From contig JALSMC010000175.1 in NCBI GenBank assembly GCA_026987995.1, positions 1-15,044 of the forward strand: a DNA stretch of 15,044 nt, written 5' to 3'. This stretch comes from Sulfurimonas sp. (GTDB lineage Bacteria > Campylobacterota > Campylobacteria > Campylobacterales > Sulfurimonadaceae). The notes below the pieces were generated by a model. The model did not search any database. It was not told where the DNA came from and was given only the letters and a program-made list of their open reading frames with translations. Positions 6,619-14,323 of the stretch are shown in pieces. The position numbers were made by a program, and so were the translations under genes. Numbering within the stretch: position 1 is the first letter of the stretch; every line of letters begins with the position of its first letter.

Positions 6619-7167
6619 CTATTTTAGAAGTTTTTGTATATCTTCACTTATCTCGTGCGGTTTAGTCGAAGAGCCATAGCGTTTGATAACATTTCCTTCT
6701 CTATCTACAAGAAACTTTGTAAAGTTCCACTTGATAGCATCCATCCACATAAATCCACCCTGCTCTTTTTTAAGAAACTTATAAAGAGGGTCAGCATTAT
6801 CTCCGTTGACATCTACTTTTGCGAACATATCAAACTCTACATCATAAGTCTTTTGACAGAAGAACTTTATCTCTTCGTTCGAGCCAGGTTCTTGAGACAT
6901 AAACTGGTTTGAGGGAAAACCAAGAACCATAAAGTCCTCATCTTTATATGCATCATAAAGTTTTTCTAAACCCTCGTACTGAGGAGTAAAACCACACTTA
7001 CTCGCTACATTTACTATAAGAAGTACCTGACCCTTATACTGACTCATAGAGATAGTATTTGCATCTATAGTTTTTACATCAAAGTCATATATGCTCATCT
7101 CGTCGGCTCCTGCATTTAAAGAAAGAAACATCATCAAAACTACTAAATACTTACAGAATCCAAACAT
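6619..7167 (-). CDS. Glutathione peroxidase family protein (Cys type), exported
   Basis: A 182-residue thiol peroxidase that reduces peroxides. It has a hydrophobic N-terminus (residues 7-21, ending SLNAGADE) that looks like a signal peptide, so it likely acts in the periplasm. The core shows VNVASKCGFTPQY with peroxidatic Cys58, GFPSNQF (84-89, with Gln88) and KWNFTKFLVDREG (Trp147, Asn148), the catalytic tetrad of the family. Cys104 (FFCQKTY) is a candidate resolving Cys. Cys in place of selenocysteine suggests a thioredoxin-like reductant rather than glutathione. Its start is 5 nt from the hemerythrin stop, in one operon with hemerythrin and the metallopeptidase. Confidence 0.92.
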   Translation of the reverse strand: MFGFCKYLVVLMMFLSLNAGADEMSIYDFDVKTIDANTISMSQYKGQVLLIVNVASKCGFTPQYEGLEKLYDAYKDEDFMVLGFPSNQFMSQEPGSNEEIKFFCQKTYDVEFDMFAKVDVNGDNADPLYKFLKKEQGGFMWMDAIKWNFTKFLVDREGNVIKRYGSSTKPHEISEDIQKLLK

Positions 7168-7172
7168 ATTTT

Positions 7173-7595
7173 TTACGATTCTTTCATCTTTCTTTCAAGA
7201 AAGTTTGATGTTGGAGTATCAACAGTATTTACATGTAAGAGTAACCATTCTGGTACTTTATATATAAAATTAATCATTTTTTTAAGCTCACCATTTTTCC
7301 ACTGTTTTCTCGCATAATCAAGATCAGATAAAAAGGTATCATGTGCTGTTTTGTGCATAGTGTATGAAGGGAAATTATACTTCCGCATCAGTACCTCTTC
7401 ACTCTCAAAATGTTTCTTAACGTGCTCAACATACTCATCTAATTTTGCCTCAAGCTCAGCAGGGTCTGCTTTATGTATATGGTACATAGTTGCAAGTTTG
7501 TCAATCTCGTTTAAAATTTTAATTTCACTCTCATGAGTTGCTTGCATCTGCTCAAGACTCATCTCATCAACCTGTTCAATATATACTATAGCCAT
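7173..7595 (-). CDS. Bacteriohemerythrin
   Basis: A 140-residue four-helix di-iron oxygen-binding protein. All seven expected iron ligands are in place with correct spacing: H21, H62 and E66 (HFESEEVLM), H81 and H85 (MHKTAH), and H121 and D126 (LLLHVNTVD). The length is typical of a stand-alone bacteriohemerythrin. A good Shine-Dalgarno (AAGGAG) is 6 nt upstream of the ATG, and TATTAT near 7640 on the minus strand is a possible -10. It heads an operon with the peroxidase and metallopeptidase, consistent with oxygen delivery, oxygen sensing or detoxification in a microaerophile. Confidence 0.93.
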   Translation of the reverse strand: MAIVYIEQVDEMSLEQMQATHESEIKILNEIDKLATMYHIHKADPAELEAKLDEYVEHVKKHFESEEVLMRKYNFPSYTMHKTAHDTFLSDLDYARKQWKNGELKKMINFIYKVPEWLLLHVNTVDTPTSNFLERKMKES

Positions 7596-7699
7596 ATTTA
7601 CTCCTTTTTTATTGCCTAATTCAAGTTAATAGTGTAACATAATACTATCCCTATATAGATGATATATGTCAAGGTCTATCTTCTTATTGGCTCAATACA

Positions 7700-7958
7700 G
7701 TGAAACTTGAACTTGAAGATAGTATGGAACTAAAACTTAAAAACCTAGCTAAAGCGATACAAAGACCTAAAAAAATTTTGATGATAAAGTTTCAAAAGAT
7801 TTAAAAAATAGATAAACAATGCTAAAAAACTAGTCGGTGAGTTATCTTCATGCTATCCTTATAGAGTATCTGATTGTCGTGCTATTTATGAACTCTATGA
7901 AGATCAAATTGTATTAATTGTCATCAAAATCAAACATCGTAAAGATGTTTACATGTAG
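7700..7958 (+). pseudogene. Decayed RelBE-type toxin-antitoxin pair
   Basis: From GTG at 7700 a frame encodes VKLELEDSMELKLKNLAKAIQRPK, which resembles the start of ribbon-helix-helix RelB antitoxins; it ends at TAA 7802-7804 after only 34 codons. A second frame (from about 7777) gives FDDKVSKDLKN, like the start of a RelE toxin. A third frame (from 7815) gives KKLVGELSSCYPYRVSDCRA followed by IYELYEDQIVLIVIKIKHRKDVYM, the conserved RelE C-terminus, ending at TAG 7956-7958. The middle of the toxin and most of the antitoxin are deleted, with at least one frameshift. The end overlaps the convergent response-regulator gene by 10 nt. Confidence 0.75.
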
Positions 7959-8557
7959 ACTTTCAGCACATACCCCTCTTCCAAAACATTTGCAATCAAC
8001 TTCTTATCAAGTTTTGCTCTAACTCTTTTGACTAAAGCACGCAAACTATCCATACTTATAGTCCCTTCTCTGTATACACTCTCTTCAATCATTTCATAAG
8101 TAACAGTTTTACCAGAGTTACTCAACAAAAGTTGCAGTAATATTTTCTCTTTTTTTGTAAGAGAAAAACCCTCCTTAAGTGAAATATTTTGCAATAAGTC
8201 TTGCTCATTGGGTGCTAGTTGTGCTATCTTAATTCGTAATTCTTCAAGATGAAATGGTTTTTTAAGGTAATCCATACAGCCTAATTTATAAGCCTTTTGA
8301 AGTGAGTCAATATCTGTGTTTGCACTAATCATTAGAACTTTTGCACTTTTGTTCATCTCATAAATGATACGAAGGAGTTCTAATCCATTTACATTTGGGA
8401 CATTTATATCTAAAATATACAAATCAAAAACAGTATCTATCCAGTCAAGTACCTTTTGTCCATCAAAAAAGCTCTGCGTTATATGTCCGTCTAATTGTGT
8501 TACTTTTTTTATAGCTCTGTTTAGTGCTACGTCATCTTCTAAGAGTAATATTTTCAT
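7949..8557 (-). CDS. OmpR-type response regulator
   Basis: A 202-residue two-component regulator. The receiver domain (about 1-115) has the acidic pocket E7-D8-D9, phospho-acceptor D50 (YILDINVPN), MISAN with the switch Ser/Thr, and LKKPF with the conserved Lys. The C-terminal winged-helix domain (about 125-202) contains SLTKKEKILLQLLL and ISMDSLRALVKRVRAKL, matching the DNA-recognition helix region. It is slightly shorter than usual (about 220-240) but complete. It lies 17 nt after its kinase gene. It also has its own TATAAT (8568 to 8563) with palindrome at 8579-8596. That -10 ends only 5 nt before the ATG, which would give a leaderless mRNA. Confidence 0.92.
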   Translation of the reverse strand: MKILLLEDDVALNRAIKKVTQLDGHITQSFFDGQKVLDWIDTVFDLYILDINVPNVNGLELLRIIYEMNKSAKVLMISANTDIDSLQKAYKLGCMDYLKKPFHLEELRIKIAQLAPNEQDLLQNISLKEGFSLTKKEKILLQLLLSNSGKTVTYEMIEESVYREGTISMDSLRALVKRVRAKLDKKLIANVLEEGYVLKVYM

Positions 8558-8562
8558 ACTTA

Positions 8563-8598
8563 ATTATACCCTTCTCATATGTCACCTGCATGACATTT
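8563..8598 (-). promoter_or_regulatory. Response-regulator promoter with palindromic operator
   Basis: On the minus strand AAATGTCA, six bases, TGACATAT, then TATAAT starting exactly 10 nt after the core TGACAT. The palindrome overlaps the last codons of the broken kinase gene. The same arrangement occurs before the lipoprotein gene, so this is probably the regulator's own autoregulatory site. Confidence 0.6.
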
Positions 8599-10165
8599 AA
8601 AGCTATATGAAAACCTTGTACCATCTTCTATACTAGAAGTAAGTTCAATATCTATATCATAACTCTTGGCTATCTCTTTAACTATACTTAGTCCTAAACC
8701 ATGCCCACCAACAACACTGTTTTCTCTGACATATTTACCAAATATGCCTTTACGATCTTCTATTGGCTGACCCATGTTATGAAATGACAACTCACTAGCG
8801 TTTAACTCTACTGTGATGTTTGAGTTTTCACTAGAGTATTTTCACCTTACAAACACTATTTGTTGTGAGTACAATCGTTTTATTCTTTGAAGTCGCAACA
8901 GTTCCAAAGTAAGCAACTCTCTCTTTAAGAACATCGCTTAAGATGAGAGTTTCCACTGGGTATGAAAGCTCATCTTTAGTGATAGTAAAACTCATGTCCT
9001 CATAAGAGTTTTTAAGAGTCTTGATGGCACTATCTATTTCAAGTGAGTATTCATTATGACCAAACTCCAACTCTCGAAGCTCGTTGTTTAAAGTGATGAT
9101 GCTAAGTGGTGTTTTAATCTCATGCATAGAACTCTGAACAAACTTGTCTTGTTCTTTAAGTTTTATCTCTTTTTTACGAAGTCTATTTGTTATAATAATG
9201 GCAATAATACCAAGAAACATAACAAAAGACATAAAAATATTAAGTGTTTTTAGTTTAGCTTCTAAGTTAGAATTATCTAGTAAAATTGAATAAAGTAATT
9301 TTTTACTTTCAAAGATTGGACTCTGTGTCGCTATACTCATTTGAGTATAAGAGACACCCTTTTGATAAAAGTTATGTATGATAAGTTTTTTATGTAACAA
9401 TTTGTTATTAAGACTAAAACCATCTTTAGTTGTTTTCAAAATATCTTTTAAATTGGGTTTTAATAATAATACATTCTTTAAAATTATCTCAGTTGTAAGT
9501 TTGTCATTTATTATAATGTAAGCCTTTACATCTGCAATAGACTCATATTTTTCCAAGGTACTTTGAATTTCTTTTAATCTTTTTGTACTCTTTTTATAGG
9601 TATAACTTAGCTGCAAAACTCCCTGCTTTTTTCCTAAAGCATCTACTAAGTACTCATCTGTATAACTAAAAAACTCTTGTGAAAATATCTCAAATAGTGG
9701 AGTGCTAACTCCAGTAATCTTTTCTTCATAATGCTTATCAAATACATCTTGTGCAAAGCTTAAATCAAAACCTATATCCTTTACAAAAGTAGAATTTCTT
9801 ATCACTAAATCTTTATCGGTAATATAGATATTATAGAACTTGTTTTTATCGTTGATAGCATTGTAAATCTCGCTTAAATCTACTAAGAGAGGGTTAACTT
9901 TTTTTTCTTTGAGGTATTTCCTGGCTTTTACATGTGCTTTTAAAAGTAAATCTTTTTCTATACTGTGTCTGTACATAAGATTAGAGAGTAAAGCGCTTGT
10001 TTGAATCTGAATCTTGTAAAAGAGTATTTTAGTGTCTTTTTCGTAGTTTGTCACTATCTTATCTCGGAGTAATGCATAGGCTATGATACTAAGCAATACA
10101 AAGAGAATAATTATAAGGGTAATAAATGATGAGTTCTTAAAATCTTTAATGTCTTGCCTTAGCAT
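8575..10165 (-). pseudogene. Sensor histidine kinase, disrupted by N-box deletion and frameshift
   Basis: The 5' part (10165-8831, 444 codons) has a membrane helix at about 15-34, a periplasmic sensor region of about 275 residues, a second helix near 312-330 and the H box SSMHEIKTPL with H348. The frame then reads VCKVKIL and stops at TAG (8831-8833). In another frame, open from 8841, the protein continues KYSSENSNITVEL, then SFHNMGQPI, IFGKYVREN and GGHGLGLSIVKEIA (G2 box), ending at 8575. What is missing is the N box, normally about a dozen residues like DNLLSNAIKY, so bases are deleted and the frame is shifted near 8841. Without the N box ATP binding should fail. Two separate products could still be made, with a TTG at 8788-8790 for the second. 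Regulator and kinase are adjacent. Confidence 0.85.
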
Positions 10166-10207
10166 TTAATATTTCAAATTTTATCCATATTTAACTAAAA
10201 GAAATCC

Positions 10208-10243
10208 AAATGTCATACTATTGACATTTCAACTTAGTAATAT
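10208..10243 (+). promoter_or_regulatory. Lipoprotein promoter with palindromic operator
   Basis: AAATGTCA (10208-10215), TACTAT, TGACATTT (10222-10229): perfect 8-bp arms with a 6-nt spacer. TAATAT (10238-10243) begins 10 nt after the core TGACAT, placing the palindrome over the -35 region, as for an OmpR-type activator. A further TGTGACAG follows at 10243-10250. The kinase gene starts divergently at 10165, so the site may serve both sides. Confidence 0.6.
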
Positions 10244-10270
10244 GTGACAGATTAAAACTAAGGACAATAG

Positions 10271-11572
10271 ATGGAAATAAAAAAATCAATAAAAATAATA
10301 GCACTCTCAGTAGTAGCTAGTATGCTTTTTGTGGGGTGTGGAAGTAGTGATGACGGTACAGCGGCACCAGTTGCGGCTTCACTTACAGGTACATTTGTAG
10401 ATGCACCAGTACAGGGTCTTACATATAAAACAGCTTCTCAAAGTGGTTTTACTGATGCAAGCGGTCAGTTTAAGTACCTCTCAGGAGAAGAAGTAGAGTT
10501 TACACTTGGTAATCTTTCTTTAGGAAAAGGTACGGCAGGTGCACTGATAACTCCGTATACCATAGCTGAGAACAATGATACAGCAACAAACATCGCTCTT
10601 CTTTTACAGAATTTTGATGGGAACAGAAGTAATGGTGGTGTTCTTGACTTGTCAAAATTACAAGACTTTAATTTCACAGCAACTGATTTTAATTTAAGTG
10701 CTTTGCCTGCAACTATTAAAGGAAAAATAGATGTACTTTTTGCAGACAATAGTTTTACTGCATATAGAGATGATACAAACAATACTGTTTTAGATGAAAC
10801 TGCTGTTAAGTCTGCTATGGATACTTACATAGAAAGTAGTTCAATAGAATATGACAAAAAATTCACTCAAGCATATTTAGATAATCAAGATTTTTATGCC
10901 ATTGATGACCTTGGTCCTTTAATCATGAGGTTTAATGACGGGCAACTCTATTATGCTGGGGATAGTTACGAAGATAATAATAGTGTTCTTGTTGTAGGTG
11001 CAGGCTATGATGGAAACTTTACCATAGATGTGTCAGGAGTAGCGGCATATACTCTAGTGGATGGTACTATTTCTATTGGGTACAGTGGTGGTGCAGTCAC
11101 TATTTCTACAACTGTAACTGAATTAACTGATGATTATGTCAAAGTCTCTCAAACAGATGGAACTGAAATAAGAACTGCTACTTGGTATAAAGATAAAACA
11201 GCTGCTATATCAAATAGTATCACTTCTCAACATGGTTTTGGAGTCGAATGGATTAAGGGGAAAAGTTTCTTTCTTAATTTTGACGATGGGACTTATGAAA
11301 TGAAATTTGAAAATGGCTTTCGCAAGATATATGATCCTAGTGGAAATGTCGTTGCGAACAATACTCCATATACAATTGATGCAAATGGCCAAACTGTAGT
11401 AGATGAAAGTACTCTTGGTAATGGCGATCAAATTTCAAAAATTATTGCAGTAGAAGGTGACAAAATAACTGTTAAAACTTGGAATGCTCCTACTTATTCA
11501 ATTGACACAGCTACAACTCAGGTTAGATATCTCACAAAAGAGGCAGCTATAGCAGCACTAGCAGCCATCTAG
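10271..11572 (+). CDS. Surface lipoprotein of unknown function
   Basis: A 433-residue exported lipoprotein. The N-terminus MEIKKSIKIIALSVVASM leads to the lipobox LFVGC with the lipid-accepting Cys23, followed by a Ser/Asp/Gly linker. A repeat-like domain begins SLTGTFVDAPVQGLTYKT and continues GFTDASGQFKYLSGEEVEF and LGNLSLGKG. I recall this motif set from lipoproteins of marine bacteria, where the function is not established. The rest is beta-rich, with no catalytic motif that I can identify. Shine-Dalgarno AAGGA is 6 nt before the ATG. It is divergent from the kinase-regulator pair and shares an operator with the regulator promoter, so it is a predicted regulon member, possibly an envelope-stress or adhesion factor. 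Confidence 0.85.
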   Translation: MEIKKSIKIIALSVVASMLFVGCGSSDDGTAAPVAASLTGTFVDAPVQGLTYKTASQSGFTDASGQFKYLSGEEVEFTLGNLSLGKGTAGALITPYTIAENNDTATNIALLLQNFDGNRSNGGVLDLSKLQDFNFTATDFNLSALPATIKGKIDVLFADNSFTAYRDDTNNTVLDETAVKSAMDTYIESSSIEYDKKFTQAYLDNQDFYAIDDLGPLIMRFNDGQLYYAGDSYEDNNSVLVVGAGYDGNFTIDVSGVAAYTLVDGTISIGYSGGAVTISTTVTELTDDYVKVSQTDGTEIRTATWYKDKTAAISNSITSQHGFGVEWIKGKSFFLNFDDGTYEMKFENGFRKIYDPSGNVVANNTPYTIDANGQTVVDESTLGNGDQISKIIAVEGDKITVKTWNAPTYSIDTATTQVRYLTKEAAIAALAAI

Positions 11573-11610
11573 TACTTACATTGATATAATTTCCTTCACT
11601 CTTACCCTTT

Positions 11611-11632
11611 ACAAGGTGCTACAGCACCTTGT
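11611..11632 (+). terminator. Strong hairpin after the lipoprotein gene
   Basis: ACAAGGTGCT (11611-11620) and AGCACCTTGT (11623-11632) are perfect 10-nt arms; the effective loop is 4 nt. A smaller GGCT/AGCC hairpin follows (11638-11647). There is no T run on either strand, so this may be a 3'-end stabiliser or Rho-associated end rather than a classic terminator. The rest of 11573-11816 shows no gene. Confidence 0.4.
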
Positions 11633-11733
11633 GGTGAGGCTGAAGCCACACATCCTATTGGCTAATATAGTTCACCTATTAACTTATCACTTTTATCAGT
11701 CATGCTAACTCTATAAATATTTTCCATTGCAAA

Positions 11734-11769
11734 GTGTCATACTTTTAACCAAACTCATAAAAATATACT
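11734..11769 (+). promoter_or_regulatory. Weak promoter and degenerate operator before the 84-residue gene
   Basis: GTGTCATACTTTTAAC (11734-11749) resembles ATGTCATACTATTGAC of the lipoprotein operator, but its right arm is degenerate. TATACT (11764-11769) is a possible -10, starting 12 nt after the putative site. Confidence 0.25.
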
Positions 11770-11816
11770 AAGATTTTAAAATATAGAAAAACCTAAATGA
11801 AAATGGGGTATAATAA

Positions 11817-12071
11817 ATGAGTAAAAAAGATAGACTAAAAGAAGATATAGCAATTTTACGAGATGAGTATAAAAATTACTTTATAGTTATCATGACAATA
11901 TTAACGGGTAGTTTTACTACTTTTTATCAAGTAATGATGGGTGATGTCCCATTACTAGTTTTATTTATTGCTTGTAGTGGAGTGCTTTTAGCTACTTTTG
12001 TTACAATATTATTTAAAAGAAAAAGACTAAAAATTGATGAAAAATTAGCTCAATTAGAGGAGATAAAATAA
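11817..12071 (+). CDS. Small two-helix membrane protein (84 residues)
   Basis: I do not recognise a family. It has a charged N-terminal helix (MSKKDRLKEDIAILRDEYKN), membrane helices at about 21-41 and 44-66, then a basic and acidic helical tail (FKRKRLKIDEKLAQLEEIK) that could form a coiled coil with the N-terminal part. By the positive-inside rule both ends face the cytoplasm. Its TAA overlaps the ATG of a 31-residue gene (TAATG at 12069-12073), implying coupling. GGGTATAAT (11806-11814) sits immediately before the ATG and no clear Shine-Dalgarno is visible. Confidence 0.7.
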   Translation: MSKKDRLKEDIAILRDEYKNYFIVIMTILTGSFTTFYQVMMGDVPLLVLFIACSGVLLATFVTILFKRKRLKIDEKLAQLEEIK

Positions 12072-12166
12072 TGGAAACTTTAGGATTCTTAGGAATGCTT
12101 TCAACACTTGTTGTTGTAGCTTATTTAGTATATATTATGTCAAAACCACACAAGATGCATTCATAA
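12071..12166 (+). CDS. 31-residue single-helix membrane peptide, coupled to the preceding gene
   Basis: Starts METLGFLGMLSTLVVV and ends MSKPHKMHS. Residues 5-23 form one membrane helix, followed by a short basic, His-containing tail. The ATG shares a base with the stop of the 84-residue gene, the usual arrangement for translational coupling. The stop is 3 nt from the end of convergent dbpA. It could be an accessory subunit of the larger membrane protein. No named family recognised. Confidence 0.6.
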   Translation: METLGFLGMLSTLVVVAYLVYIMSKPHKMHS

Positions 12167-12169
12167 TAT

Positions 12170-13525
12170 TTACAAAACCCAAACACTAAACTTCTTTCCT
12201 TTGATTTTTCCGTTTTTGAGAGCTTTCTCAGCCTCATCTATAAAACGAGTCTCTATTGCTACATAAGCTTGTCTATCATAGATATCTATTTTCCCTATAC
12301 TACTACCTTTTAAACCAGCATCGCCAGTTAATGCACCGAGTAAATCGCCTGCACGGAGTTTGTCTTTTTTTCCACCTTCTATGACTAGTGTTACGAAAAG
12401 TGGTTTAAGTTGAAAATTTGTACTGCCCTTTAGGTCTGTGTCATCTAAAAAGCTGCGTTTACCATCTTGGTATTCATCTGCTTTTTCCTGCTCATAAGAA
12501 GTGTAGAGAGTTATAGCTGTTCCCTCAGCTCCAGCACGACCCGTTCGCCCTATACGGTGAGTATACGTCTCACGACCATGAGGGATGTCATAATTTACAA
12601 CCATGCTCAACTCTTTTATGTCAAGTCCACGAGCCGCTACATCAGTTGCTACTAAGATAGGGCAAGATTTGTTTGCAAACTGTACTAAAACATCATTTCT
12701 CTCGTACTGTTCTAAATCTCCGTGAATGGCAAGTGCATCTATCTTTCTCTTTTGTAAGTTCTCTGCTAAGTCTCGGGCTTCTGCTTTTGTGTTTGTAAAA
12801 ACGATGACATTATCAGGAGTAAACTGTGAGAGGATTTTTACAAAAGTATCTTCTTTAGAAGTTGTTGCATAAAACTCTTCTGTTATCTTGTTTGCAACTT
12901 CAACTGAAGTTGTTTTGACACTTACAGCATCATTTTGTATACGCTTACTTATGTTTAAGATCTCAGCATCATAAGTCGCAGAAAAGAGTAGTGTCTGTTT
13001 CTCCTTAGGAGTAAACGCCATCACCGCTTCAACCTCTTCTAAAAACCCCATATCTAACATTCTATCTGCTTCATCAAGGACTAATGTTTTAAGGTTAGAG
13101 AGTTCTAAACTCTCTTTGTTTAAGTGCTTTAAAACGCGACCAGGAGTACCAACGATGATATGTGCTTGATGTTCAAGCGAGCCTAACTGACGTCCAAAAC
13201 TCTCTCCACCTGTCAGCATCAAAATCTTGATGTTATGTTTAAACCTAGCAATACGGCGAAGTTCTTTTGCTACTTGGTCTGCCAGTTCTCGTGTTGGGCA
13301 TAAAAGAAGAGCCTGAACACGAAACCTTTTGACATCGAGTTTTTCGAGTAGCCCAATACCAAATGCTGCAGTCTTTCCACTTCCTGTTTTTGCCTCAGCG
13401 ATAACATCTTTGCCTTCTAGTATAAGAGGGAGAGTTTGTTCTTGTATGGCTGTGGCTTCTTTATATCCAAGGGAGTCTAGTGTTGTAAGCATTTCGGGTG
13501 AGAGAGTCAGGTCTTTAAATGTCAT
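12170..13525 (-). CDS. dbpA: ATP-dependent RNA helicase DbpA
   Basis: A 451-residue DEAD-box helicase. It shows the Q motif region (GYKEATAIQEQ), Walker A (AEAKTGSGKT, to Thr52), PTRELA (77-82), TPGR (127-130), DEAD (151-154), SAT (182-184), VATDVAARGLDI and HRIGRTGR (323-330). The C-terminal domain (about 375-451) contains LRAGDLLGALTGDAGLKGSS and IGKIDIYDRQAYVAIE. This is the DbpA RNA-binding domain, which in the characterised enzymes binds hairpin 92 of 23S rRNA during large-subunit assembly. A -10 (13550 to 13545) lies about 20 nt upstream, inside the end of the methyltransferase gene, so it can be transcribed alone or with the upstream genes (gap 12 nt). Confidence 0.93.
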   Translation of the reverse strand: MTFKDLTLSPEMLTTLDSLGYKEATAIQEQTLPLILEGKDVIAEAKTGSGKTAAFGIGLLEKLDVKRFRVQALLLCPTRELADQVAKELRRIARFKHNIKILMLTGGESFGRQLGSLEHQAHIIVGTPGRVLKHLNKESLELSNLKTLVLDEADRMLDMGFLEEVEAVMAFTPKEKQTLLFSATYDAEILNISKRIQNDAVSVKTTSVEVANKITEEFYATTSKEDTFVKILSQFTPDNVIVFTNTKAEARDLAENLQKRKIDALAIHGDLEQYERNDVLVQFANKSCPILVATDVAARGLDIKELSMVVNYDIPHGRETYTHRIGRTGRAGAEGTAITLYTSYEQEKADEYQDGKRSFLDDTDLKGSTNFQLKPLFVTLVIEGGKKDKLRAGDLLGALTGDAGLKGSSIGKIDIYDRQAYVAIETRFIDEAEKALKNGKIKGKKFSVWVL

Positions 13526-13537
13526 AGGATTATCTTT

Positions 13538-14323
13538 TTATGAAATTATACCCTTATTCTTAAACTGATACATCATAAGTGAAGCTGCAACACCAACATT
13601 AAAACTTTTTACACCCTCTTGCATCTCAATAGTAACTATTTCATCACAAAGAGAGAGTATGTCCTCTGCTATGCCTCGCCCCTCATGTCCCATGACAAGT
13701 ACCCATTTTTTTGGTGTTTTCACATTCCAAAGAGGAGTTGAATTTTGTGCCACTTCTGCTGCAAAAACTCTGTACCCTTTTGCTTGAAGTTCAATTATAC
13801 TTTTTTTTATATCTTTATGTATATGTGTTTTAATCATAGTAGAGTGTCCCATAGAAACACGAAGTGCTCTTCGGTTAAAAGGGTGTGGCGTTTCATTTGC
13901 AAAGACAAGCGAGTTTACACCAAGAGCCGCACAACTTCGTACAATTGAGCCAACATTTTCAGCCGAAGTTATGCCATCAAGCAACAAAACCTCATCTCCC
14001 AGCTCATCCATAGCAACATCACGAGGACGGATTCCGTGCATCATGCAGTTATGGTGTATCTTGTGCCCTACTATCTTTTTCATCTCTTCTTTTGTTGTGA
14101 GATATTTTAGAGGGATATTTTTATCTAAAAGGAAGTCAGAAAATTCATCATAGTACTCTTGAGTAGCGAGCATGCTTTTTACCTCTACACCTGACTCTAA
14201 AACAAGATTTACCACTTTTGGCGAATCTGCTATAAAACTGCCATCTTCTCTAAACGCAGACTCTCTGAGTGAAGAGTAGATTTCTAGCTCTTGTATTGCA
14301 ACATTATCTATTTTTAAAAGCAT
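13538..14323 (-). CDS. SpoU/TrmH-family RNA 2'-O-methyltransferase
   Basis: A 261-residue SPOUT methyltransferase with the three family motifs. Motif 1 is GITSAENVGSIVRSC (N123, R129), motif 2 is WVLVMGHEGRGI (207-218) and motif 3 is KSFNVGVAASLMMY (239-252). These form the trefoil-knot S-adenosylmethionine site and act as a dimer. The first 100 residues resemble a substrate-binding N-terminal domain, close to RlmB/TrmH-like proteins, but the target nucleotide cannot be assigned. The ATG overlaps the end of the EAL-HDOD gene by 10 nt and dbpA follows after 12 nt. The pairing with a ribosome-assembly helicase suggests rRNA as substrate. Confidence 0.9.
   Translation of the reverse strand: MLLKIDNVAIQELEIYSSLRESAFREDGSFIADSPKVVNLVLESGVEVKSMLATQEYYDEFSDFLLDKNIPLKYLTTKEEMKKIVGHKIHHNCMMHGIRPRDVAMDELGDEVLLLDGITSAENVGSIVRSCAALGVNSLVFANETPHPFNRRALRVSMGHSTMIKTHIHKDIKKSIIELQAKGYRVFAAEVAQNSTPLWNVKTPKKWVLVMGHEGRGIAEDILSLCDEIVTIEMQEGVKSFNVGVAASLMMYQFKNKGIIS
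13545..13553 (-). promoter_or_regulatory. dbpA internal promoter
   Basis: GGGTATAAT on the minus strand, 19 nt before the dbpA ATG and within the last codons of the methyltransferase gene. The same GGGTATAAT precedes the response regulator (8571 to 8563) and the 84-residue gene (11806-11814). Confidence 0.45.

Noticed and set aside
11611..11647. Consecutive hairpins after the lipoprotein gene as a riboswitch or mobile repeat
   Set aside because: There is only one copy in the window, no conserved riboswitch core, and it follows rather than precedes genes; a 3'-end structure is simpler.
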